DNA of 64,000 nucleotides. Source: Paenibacillus sp. 481 (lineage in GTDB: Bacteria; Bacillota; Bacilli; Paenibacillales; Paenibacillaceae). Numbering within the stretch: position 1 is the stretch's first letter; the number at the start of each line of letters is the position of its first letter. The notes under the pieces were generated by a model that worked only from the letters and a program-made list of their open reading frames with translations, searched no databases and was not told where the DNA came from. Both the position numbers and the translations under genes were made by a program. Positions 15,730 to 25,600 of this stretch are shown here, piece after piece. Location of the stretch: NCBI RefSeq assembly GCF_021223605.1, contig NZ_CP075175.1:3675501-3739500 (forward strand), in the 5' to 3' direction.

Positions 15730-18393
15730 ATGATGAGTTCAAACTCATATTCATATAAACTTTACAAGACGAATCGTGATCATAAAGCTCAACATATTAC
15801 GAAATATACACGTGAGCAATTGTTGGAGATGACCACATTAGAGCTTCGCAACATTTGCTTTAAGGAAAAACTTATTGAAGGAATGGCTAACAGGTTGGAT
15901 CGCGAAGAAATTCTACAAATCATTTTGAAATTTAGAAGTGCCGATGATCATTTACTTATTAGCAGTTACAAAAAAGGTGGATTTGAGCGCGTTGAAGCGG
16001 CGATAAATAAATATTTAAGAACGCCATTGTCCGACGTTGGGAACATTAGTATTCCAGCTCGAATGACGCTTTACACGGGCTTGAAAATAGGCAAGCTGGA
16101 CAACTACCGAGTCGAAATAAGCAGCGGTATTACAGAGTCAAATGTGCTTCTTGTCAATGAACATGATGAACTATGTGGCATTTTAAATGTCATAGAAGAT
16201 GGTCGGAAAGCGGGCTCGTTTTACTTAGCTACAGAGCATGAGATTGAGCTGAGGAAGACAGCTAACAAAAATTACAGCCTCCTCTTTTTTAGGAAGCAGG
16301 ATTCTGATTATGTGTACAAAAGTTATTACCAAGAACATCCGCTACCTCCTGCCAATTTGTATTATTGCAAAGTGCCGATTTCTGACTTGGAAATACGGGA
16401 GTTAGAGACGACTGATGCGGTATTAGCGATTGATTTTGGTACATCGAGTACGACTGCTGGTGCATATTTGGATAACAGGTATATCTCAGCTCCGTGCGAC
16501 AATGATTTATTAAATGGCAGAGTTAAGCTTAATAGCATTAATTATGTCGTGTTTCCGGAAGAGATAAGCAAAGGCGATGAGGAATGGATTGAAATGTTAC
16601 CGACAGTCGTGAGTGTGGCCGATTGTACGGATCCGACGGATGTAAGGTTTAATGTCGGGTATGAGGCGCTTAAATTTGCAAAAAGAAACGGATATAGTGG
16701 TCTAGCAACCGTATTTCATGGCTTGAAACGGTGGGTGAACCATTATGAGAAGACAGAAGAAGTGATGGATGGTCACGGTAATACAGCGGTTATTACGCGA
16801 AGTGACATGTTAAGAGCTTATATGAAAGTTGTTATTCAAACGGCAGAGCACCAGTTTAAGTGCCGATTTAAATATTTGCATATTTCGAGTCCGGTAAAGA
16901 TGAAAGTGCAATTTATTCAAATGTTTACGAAAATATTGCATGAGTACCAAATTGAAACCGACGATGCGTTAGATGAGGGAATGGCCGTACTGTTTAATAC
17001 GATTGCTAATCAAATTGAAAAAAATAGTTACCTAGACGGCGAAGAGTACAAAGCACTTGTAATCGATTGTGGTGGCGGTACGACAGATTTGTCGTCTTGC
17101 TCTTTTAGCATTGAGGATGGACATATGTCTTATCGACTGGATATTCATACGTCCTATGAAAATGGAGATACCAATTTCGGCGGAAACAATATTACGTATC
17201 GCATTATGCAGTTTATGAAAATTGTTTTTGTTGAATATTACATAAATAAACGTTCTGTTACGGACATCGATGACATTATTGATATTCCAGGTACAGATAT
17301 ATATAGGCATGTAGATGAGTTTGGGGTGGGGGCAGTCTATGAACAACTAGAACTTCACTACCAAGCGGCTGAACGCATGCTACCTACAAGATTTAAACAA
17401 TATGAAAATAGAACACGTGACGAATACCATCGCGTGAGAAATAATTTTTACTTTTTGTGGGAGCTTGCGGAAGAGATGAAAAAGGAGTTTTTCCGCAAGA
17501 CAGGCATGCTTCGCAATCGTTTCAATGATACACATGCGCAGCAGGATGACCATGATTTGAAAGTAACGACGATCGATCGGTGGACGCTTTCCTTGCAAAA
17601 AGAAGGTAAGTTTATAGATGTTCACGATTTCCCAGACGTTATTTTTACTATTAAAGAAATTAATCAGCTCATAAGGGCTGACATTTACGATGTCGTTCGA
17701 AAGTTTCTTGAGGAGTTTTATCAAGATGGTTCCTTGCAACAGTTCTCCATTATTAAGCTTACGGGGCAATCTTGTCGCATCGATATGTTTAAAGAAGCGT
17801 TAAAAGAATTTGTACCTGGTCGCAGCATCGAGTTTAGGCAGAAGGCAGAAGATGGTGGGAAAGTGCCAGAATTGAAGCTTGCTTGTTTGCGTGGAGTACT
17901 CCGCTATTTGAGTGCTAAAAAAGCAGGTACGATAGAAGCGTCGATTACGAATCATGCGCCAGTCGTTCCATATTCGGTTACGGCTTTTACACATAGTCGA
18001 CAAGAGAAAATACTTATTGCTCATCAAGAGAAGTTGGATCAAGTGTACGGCTATATTTCAAGACCAATCAACGTGGTCGAAATGGAAATTTATTTAAAAG
18101 ATAGTACTGATCAAATGTTGCATAAATACGTATGCACGAACGATATGAGCAGTTATGAAGCCGTTCTATATGAAGATATCGTTAAGAGATTCGGCACCAA
18201 AATAGATCAGGACGATACGGACTCGATAACGAATGGGGAAGTTAAATTTTTCGTATTTTCAGATGAGCAGAATTGGGGCTTCTATGTCGTACCTATTGCT
18301 CGTCAGCATGAGCAACTGTATTTAGGCGAGAAGACCTTTTTCCCTTTTGAAAATGACTTATCTGAATTGGACTTCTTTGACGGTTTGAAATAA
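15730..18393 (+). CDS. Hsp70/actin-fold ATPase with SAP-like N-terminus
   Basis: The 887-residue protein has three parts. Residues about 27-70 (REQLLEMTTLELRNICF...) look like a SAP/HeH helix-extension-helix motif. Residues about 100-225 are a beta-rich region. From about 230 on there is an Hsp70-like actin-fold ATPase: phosphate-1 motif AIDFGTSSTTAG (233-244), phosphate-2 motif VIDCGGGTTDLSS (about 444-456) and the adenosine motif LTGQSCRIDMF (about 677-687). It is longer than DnaK and the C-terminal region is not a recognisable substrate-binding domain. The short DnaJ in the same operon is its likely partner. In type VI systems the AAA+ ClpV recycles the sheath; no ClpV is present here, so this chaperone pair may do that job (inferred). 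The start is ATG 15730 (or 15733) after GGGAGGA. Confidence 0.85.
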   Translation: MMSSNSYSYKLYKTNRDHKAQHITKYTREQLLEMTTLELRNICFKEKLIEGMANRLDREEILQIILKFRSADDHLLISSYKKGGFERVEAAINKYLRTPLSDVGNISIPARMTLYTGLKIGKLDNYRVEISSGITESNVLLVNEHDELCGILNVIEDGRKAGSFYLATEHEIELRKTANKNYSLLFFRKQDSDYVYKSYYQEHPLPPANLYYCKVPISDLEIRELETTDAVLAIDFGTSSTTAGAYLDNRYISAPCDNDLLNGRVKLNSINYVVFPEEISKGDEEWIEMLPTVVSVADCTDPTDVRFNVGYEALKFAKRNGYSGLATVFHGLKRWVNHYEKTEEVMDGHGNTAVITRSDMLRAYMKVVIQTAEHQFKCRFKYLHISSPVKMKVQFIQMFTKILHEYQIETDDALDEGMAVLFNTIANQIEKNSYLDGEEYKALVIDCGGGTTDLSSCSFSIEDGHMSYRLDIHTSYENGDTNFGGNNITYRIMQFMKIVFVEYYINKRSVTDIDDIIDIPGTDIYRHVDEFGVGAVYEQLELHYQAAERMLPTRFKQYENRTRDEYHRVRNNFYFLWELAEEMKKEFFRKTGMLRNRFNDTHAQQDDHDLKVTTIDRWTLSLQKEGKFIDVHDFPDVIFTIKEINQLIRADIYDVVRKFLEEFYQDGSLQQFSIIKLTGQSCRIDMFKEALKEFVPGRSIEFRQKAEDGGKVPELKLACLRGVLRYLSAKKAGTIEASITNHAPVVPYSVTAFTHSRQEKILIAHQEKLDQVYGYISRPINVVEMEIYLKDSTDQMLHKYVCTNDMSSYEAVLYEDIVKRFGTKIDQDDTDSITNGEVKFFVFSDEQNWGFYVVPIARQHEQLYLGEKTFFPFENDLSELDFFDGLK

Positions 18394-18420
18394 AGAACTC
18401 ATGCGGAGAGGAGGGATGTT

Positions 18421-19197
18421 TTGTTTACGCAGTTCGTACCCCAATTTAATCGAGGCCGCATTTTAAAATCTGAAATGCTAGAAAACTTGCGTGATTTCCC
18501 GCGCAACTTCGTAGATATTTATTATAATGAGCATTCTAATGGCGTTATTTCGGGAGCGCATGTACATGTCGGTGAGGGTGTTCTGACCGTTAGGAAAGGT
18601 ATCGTTAAGCATGCTGATCGCATTTACATGCTAGAGCAAGATGTTGAGATACCGTACCCTTCTGTAGGGAAGGAAATCCTGTTAAAAGTCCGCTTTCAAC
18701 AGGAGGTTGAAGAGAAGGATTTCACGTCGTACCGAACCGAAATGGTGTTAGATGACAATATTCTCATTCAGCCTGATGAGTTGGAGCTTGCTCGCTTTAA
18801 GTTAAAGGAAGGCGCGAGATTGCGTTCTGACTATCAGAGTTTTGTGGACATGGCGACGGAGTACAACACGCTGAATATCATTCATGTGGAGTACGCAGCC
18901 ACTCACAAAAGCACGATTCATCCCCTCGTATTGCGGAACTTTGCCGCAGAAATGTTGAAAAGAGCAAGTAAACATCCTTATGATATTGTGTTTGCCATGC
19001 TGTGCTTAAATGAAGGTGTACTTGAACGAGAGGTCATTCTTCAGTATATTTCCAATCGATTAGGGCTGGGGTATAAGGAGTATACGAACGTGCAAGTTCA
19101 TAAACATTTAGGCAAAATACTGGACGACGTAGGCGGCAGTGGGAATTCGAGATCGGATTCCAGACACAGTGGCATGAAACGGATGATAGTGGACTAG
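18421..19197 (+). CDS. Unrecognised last protein of the sheath operon (258 aa)
   Basis: I do not recognise this protein. Its first ~115 residues are beta-rich ('RNFVDIYYNEHSNGVISGAH', 'GVLTVRKGIVKHADRIYML', 'KEILLKVRFQ') and recall beta-sandwich baseplate or tail-fibre-adaptor domains that have a 'GVISG...G.L.V..G.....' pattern. The rest is helical and ends in a Ser/Gly/Arg tail. No signal peptide or membrane helix is seen. The start is TTG 18421, because GGAGAGGAGGG ends 6 bases upstream and no in-frame ATG fits; the nearby ATG 18416 is out of frame. It lies 27 bases after the Hsp70-like gene and closes the operon. A baseplate role is a low-confidence guess. Confidence 0.75.
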   Translation: MFTQFVPQFNRGRILKSEMLENLRDFPRNFVDIYYNEHSNGVISGAHVHVGEGVLTVRKGIVKHADRIYMLEQDVEIPYPSVGKEILLKVRFQQEVEEKDFTSYRTEMVLDDNILIQPDELELARFKLKEGARLRSDYQSFVDMATEYNTLNIIHVEYAATHKSTIHPLVLRNFAAEMLKRASKHPYDIVFAMLCLNEGVLEREVILQYISNRLGLGYKEYTNVQVHKHLGKILDDVGGSGNSRSDSRHSGMKRMIVD

Positions 19198-19657
19198 ATG
19201 GACAAGCAAGGTGTGGGCGTGCCACTTTTCAGTGGCGCACTTACTCCAAGCGGAGGCCATAGAAGTAGTTGAAATTGATACCCCAGTTCATATAGATACA
19301 TGTTCAGATTTTAGAGTGGTCGTATCATGTGATTTTATTAAACAATCAGTTGATGATAAATAATAGAAGCTATGTTAATATAAAAAATGTTTAATATCTT
19401 AATATTAATTGTATAATTATTCTTTAATAAAGAGAGTGAGGAGTTGTTGCCCAATTTTTGGGGTTGTTACTAGAAATATCGTGCTATCTTTTCAGTAAAA
19501 CATTTCTTCTTCGCCGTATAATCATCAGTCCTTCACTACAATCCTTTCAAACAGGTACACGCATTTTTTCGGATTAAGGCAAGTACGAATTTAAAATCAT
19601 CGTAATCGCATCTATTTCAGATTATCCTTTTTAAAATGTAGAAAAGGAGAGGTTCTG
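19198..19657. other. Intergenic region between the sheath operon and the NRPS operon
   Basis: A modest hairpin, GCCAC (19221-19225) with GTGGC (19232-19236) and a few flanking pairs, could end the sheath operon, although no T-run follows. The rest is AT-rich and has no convincing gene. TATAAT occurs at 19412-19417 and 19517-19522, either of which could be the -10 of the NRPS promoter, but no good -35 is seen at the right distance. Confidence 0.5.
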
Positions 19658-22600
19658 TTGAACGATTTATTTGAGAAACAGAAATTGTTTTGGAGTAATA
19701 AATTTGATGAGGATGATCGTATAACAAGTCTTCCATATTATCGAACATCACGCAGTTCGAGCAGTCCGAGTCAAGTTCAATCCTTATATTGTCTGTTACC
19801 GTCGCACCTATCTCAACGAATATTGACGATAGGAGGGGAATCCCATCAAGGTGTTTTTTTAATCCTGTTAGCTGGAATTAAGATTATGTTGCATAAATAT
19901 ACGGGGAAAGAACACATCATCCTAGGCATTCCGACGATACGCTCAGCAAGTGAACCTCTATTTACAGACCAGCTTACTTTATTGAAAAGTCATGTCACTC
20001 ATCAGCATTCGTTTAAAAGTTTACTCCATCAAATGAGACTATCGGTCAGTCAATCTGTGAAAAATCAGGACGTCCCATTTTGGCATTACTCAGACAAGCT
20101 ACATGTGCCTTCCAATATTAGTGGGAAACCCATTATTCATACCATTGTTTCTTTACAGGAGCTTCATGAATATGATTGCAATAGCTATGCGGCTTGGGAT
20201 ATTATGTTCCGATTTAATTTAGCTGACGATGGCCTTCATTTGCGAGTGTTATATAACGATAACTTATATGATGAGGCCTATATAGGACAGTTTATTGAGC
20301 ACCTTCATTATGTATTATCTATAATTTTGTTCCAATCAAACCTTGAATTAGGAAAAGTAGAACTTGTACCAGAAGAAGAAAAGGCACACATACTGCATGA
20401 CTTTAACGACACAGCGAGCTCTTTTCCGCAAGACAAGACCGTTCACCAACTGTTTGAAGAACAGGTCTCCCACACGCCAAATCATATCGCTATTGTATTC
20501 GAAGATGAGCAAATAACGTATCAGGAATTAAATGAACGAGCAAATCAGCTGGCGCGAATGTTACAAGCTGAAGGCGTGCAAGCAGACCAACTCGTTGGGC
20601 TGATGACAGAGCGATCATTAGACATGATCGTGGGTATGTTAGCGATTTTGAAAGCGGGTGGTGCTTACGTACCGATTGATCCGGAGTTCCCTGAAGCGCG
20701 TGTCCGACACATATTTGCAGATTCGGGAATAAAGCTACTTCTTACGCAGCAGCGTATGCAGGATCGAGTGGCTGCTCATTTTTCAGGTAAGGTCGTGCTA
20801 CTGGAGAAGGATCATTCTCGCAACATGGACCGTTCAAACCTAGAATCGATTACTGGTCCGAATCACTTAATCTACGTTCTATACACTTCAGGTACAACAG
20901 GACATCCAAAAGGGGTCATGGTTGAACACCAAAGCGTTGTAAATACTGTGAGCTGGTACTATAGGCAATATGTGTTATCGATAACACAACACGTGCTGTT
21001 GACGGCGGAATACACGTTTGATCCAAGTGTTGAGCAAATATTCGGTACGCTGTTGCATGGCGCCACGTTGCATGGTATCAAAAAAGATAAGCTGTTACAA
21101 CCATCCTATGTGGCGGAATATTTGCGCAAATATGACATTAACGTAATTGATACTTCTCCGATATTAATGCAACAATTGCTAGTCGATCGCGAGCGGATCG
21201 ATTGCTTGCAAATTGTTATTTGCGGGGGCGAGCGGCTTGAAGACCGGCTGAAGGATAGGATCCTGCAGCAAGGATACACCTTGTACAATCATTATGGCCC
21301 GACAGAGACCACAATAGATGCACTTGTTAGCCGCTGTGAAGCAGAGGTGAGGGTGTCACTAGGGAAACCGATTCCGAATACGCACGTGTATATTTTGGAC
21401 GAGCAGCGCCAATTGCAGCCGATTGGTGTGATCGGCGAACTGTATATTGCAGGTAAGGGTGTGGCGAGAGGATATGTGAATCGTCCGGACCTGACCGCGG
21501 AAAAGTTCGTAGACAACCCGTTTGTGCCTGATCAACGAATGTATCGTACGGGCGATTTGGCACGCTGGTTGCCGGATGGGAACGTGGAGTTTATCGGGAG
21601 AGCTGACGATCAAGTGAAAATTCGTGGCTATCGGATCGAACTTGGTGAAGTTGAATCCCAGTTGGTAAACGTCGAGTCGGTGAAGGACGCCGTTGTGATC
21701 GTGAGAGCAGATGAAGCCGGACAACAACAGTTGTGTGCCTACTTTGTGGCTAAGCGTGAGTTGACCATTAGGGAGGTAAGAAGCAAACTGTCCCGAACGT
21801 TACCGGCATATATGGTGCCGTCATATTTTGTGCAACTAGATAAGATGCCGCTGACTTCGAATGGCAAGCTAGATCGTAAAGCATTGCCAACCCCAGAGAA
21901 TGGCATGCAGACAGGCATGGAGTATGTCGCGCCACGTACAGAGGTGGAGCAAGTACTCGTGAGCATTTGGCAGGATGTGTTGGGCGCATCGACGATAAGT
22001 GTCCATGATAGCTTTTTTGATCTTGGCGGGGATTCGATTAAATCGATTCAAGTAGCGTCAAGGCTGTTCCATGCAGGATACAAGCTGGAAATAAAAGAGT
22101 TGTTTCAGCGTCCTATTCTGTCTGATTTAAGTAAATACGTGCAGCCGCTTGGTCGTATTGCGGAGCAAGGGGAAATCACAGGAGCTGTGAAGCTTACTCC
22201 GATTATGCGCTGGTTCTATGAGCAGCAAATGACAGATGCTCATCACTATAACGAATCGGTGCTTTTTTACCGGGAGAGTGGGTTCGATGAAGCGGTAATA
22301 CGGAACGTTTTTACGGAGATTGTCGAGCAGCATGATGCGCTGCGAATGGTGTTCCAGGAGACGGAAAGCGGAGTAGTGGCTTGGAATCGTGGGATCGACG
22401 AAAGTGAGCTGTATAGCTTGGAAGTCGTTGACCTCAAAGATGAAGCGAACGTGGCTGGCGCGATTGAAGCGAAGGCTACGGCCATTCAGGCGAGTATCAA
22501 TTTAAGAGATGGTCCGTTAATGAAACTCGGATTATTTCGTTGTGCCGATGGTGATCATTTGCTGATTGTGATTCATCACTTGGTCATTGATGATGTATCT

Positions 22601-25600
22601 TGGCGTATCTTGTTTGAAGATATTGCGCTGGGCTTCAAGCAAGCGGATCAGGGCGAGAGCATTCAGCTTCCGCAAAAAACGGATTCCTTCCAGTTGTGGG
22701 CTGAAAAACTGGAAAAATATGCGCAGGGCGAAGAGATGGAGCGCGAGCAGGAGTACTGGGACAAAATTGAAATGGAAACGTTTACGAGACTGCCAAAAGA
22801 TGATGTGGTAGATCAGTCACTGTTAAGCGACAGCGGATGTGTAACCGTGAAATGGACGATGCGGGAGACGGAGCAACTGTTGAACCAAACGAAGCGGGCT
22901 TACAACACGGAAGTGAACGATTTGTTGCTTACCGCGTTAGGAACAGCAGTTCATAAGTGGACCGGAACTGAGCGTGTGCTAGTGAATTTGGAAGGTCACG
23001 GTCGAGAGTCCATTCTCACAGACATCGATATTTCACGGACGATTGGCTGGTTCGCAAGTCAATTCCCTGTTGCGCTGGAAATGAAATCAGGTCAAGACGT
23101 ATCGAGACGCATCAAGGAAGTGAAAGAAGGACTACGCCAAATTCCACAAAAGGGAATTGGATATGGAATATGGCGATATATGTCTGAATCTAACGACCGG
23201 ATCGATGAACAACGTAAACGTACGTTTAACGCATTACCGGAGATTACCTATAACTATCTAGGGCATTTCGATCAAGGCATACAGGACTTGAAAAGCACAG
23301 CTATTCAATTTTCTCCGTACTCAAGTGGTGTAAATATGAGTGAGCATATGGTTCGTAATCATGCGCTGGTTATTAATGGGGAAATTATAGATGACGTGTT
23401 ATCATTGTCCATCAGTTACAGCGCTAAAGAGTATCGCAAGGAAAGCATCGAACAATTTGCAGAGTTATTTAGAGAAAGTTTACGGATAATCATTCAGCAT
23501 TGTGTAAACAAAGAGCGGGTAGAGTTGACACCCAGCGATGTCTCGCTTAAAGGAATCACATTAGATGACCTAGATGAACTTGTCGAGCAAACTAAGCATG
23601 TAGGTGTGATGGAAGATGTGTATCCACTAACACCGATGCAAGTAGGCATGTTATTTCACAACTTGAAAGATTCGAATTCTGGCGCCTACAATGAACAAAC
23701 GATTTTTGATTTAAAAGGAAGCTTTAACCTAGAAATATTTAAACAGAGCTTGGAGCTGCTGACATATCGACACCAGATTTTCAGAACGAATTTCTACAGT
23801 GACTGGAAGGGACAACCTTTACAAGTTGTATACCGGAATAGAAAGATTAAATGGCATTTAGAAGATTTGCGTCATTTGAATGAGCATGAATGTCAATTGT
23901 ATGTGGAGTCATTTACGCAACAGGACGAAGCTAGAAGGTACGACCTTGCGAAAGATGAACTGATTCGAATATCGATTTTGCGCACGGGAGAAGAGGTTTA
24001 TCGCTTTATCTGGAGCTTCCATCATATTTTGATGGATGGTTGGTGCATGGAAATTGTTTCACAAGAAGCGTTTGGCAGTTACTTTCAATTGTTGGACCAA
24101 CGGCCGCCAGAGTTACCTCCAGTAGCTCCTTATAGCCGTTATATCGAATGGTTGGCACGTCAGGATCAAGCAGCAGCGGCCAATTACTGGCGGCAATACT
24201 TAGACAGCTACGAACACCGAACGACGTTACCGAAGCTAAAGCAGCAAGAAAATGAAAAAATGAAAGAGAACAGTTGCCAAATTGAGCAATTGAATCATGC
24301 ATTAGGAAGAACGATGACTGAGCAAATGAATCGTGTGGCCAAGCAGTATAAAGTCACCATTAATACACTGCTACAAACGGTATGGGGAATTGTTCTACAG
24401 AAATATAACGGTCATAGTGATGTGGTATTTGGCAGTGTTGTGTCCGGGAGGCCGTCAGAAATCCCAGATGTAGAAAGCATAATTGGCTTGTTTATTAATA
24501 CAATTCCAGTTCGTATTCATAGTGAGGCCATGGATACTTTTGCGGATGTGATGGTGAGAACACAACATCAAGCGATAGCCTCAAGCAGCTATGCTAATTA
24601 TCCGCTTTATGAGATCCAGACACTGACGCATCATAAGCACGAGTTAATCGATCATCTTATTGTGTTTCAGAACACCCCGATTGGGAATCAGATCGAGCAG
24701 TTAAGTAACGATGTTCTGGCCAGCTTTACCATTGAGGGTGTGGATACGGTTGATCAAACAAACTATGATTTGAACGTGATCATTGTCCCAGGCGATGATA
24801 TTCACATATGCTACAGCTATAACACCCATGTGTTCGCTCGAGAGAGTATGGAACGGCTTCAAAGACATGTGCTGCAAATCATTGAGCAGGTCGTGAGTGA
24901 TCCGCATGTTCGTATAAGTGATCTTGATATCATTTCAGCAGCAGAAAAAGCGGAAATCATCGATGTGTTTAATGGAACGACAGCCGACTATGCCCGAGAT
25001 AAGACCATTCATCAGCTATTTGAAGATCAAGTGGAGCGGACGCCGGATCAAGTGGCTGTGGTGTTTGGTACGGAACAGTTGACGTATCGTGAAATAAATG
25101 AGAGGGCAAATCAATTTGCGCGAACATTGCGAAAACGGGGTGTGCAATCTGGCAGTGTCGTCGGTCTGATGGTAGATCGATCACCGAATATGATAGCTGG
25201 GGTATTTAGCATATTGAAGTCTGGAGGATGCTTCGTTCCCATTGATCCGCAGTATCCCATTGAACGAATCAAGTACATGATGGAGAACAGCGGCATTGGC
25301 ATATTACTGACAGAAACGGTTCAAATGCAGCGTATGCAGACACAGTTTCCTGATGTAGAGCTAGTGGATTTACAATATGTGCAACATAAGCTTGAGAACG
25401 TGTGCAACGAGGATCGGATTGAAGATGGGGATACAAGAGCCAATATCGCAGTAGCAACAGATCCGCTGTATATCATTTATACATCGGGTACGACCGGTAC
25501 TCCGAAGGGTGTAGTTCTGGAGCATCGCAACATGGTTAATTTGCTACATTATCAGTATACTTTTACGAATATCACCTATGATAAGCGGGTGCTGCAATAT

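Noticed and set aside
19658..20390. Complete starter condensation domain at the start of the first NRPS
   Set aside because: Only the C-terminal half is recognisable and no HHxxxDG motif is present, so lipid loading by this domain is not supported.
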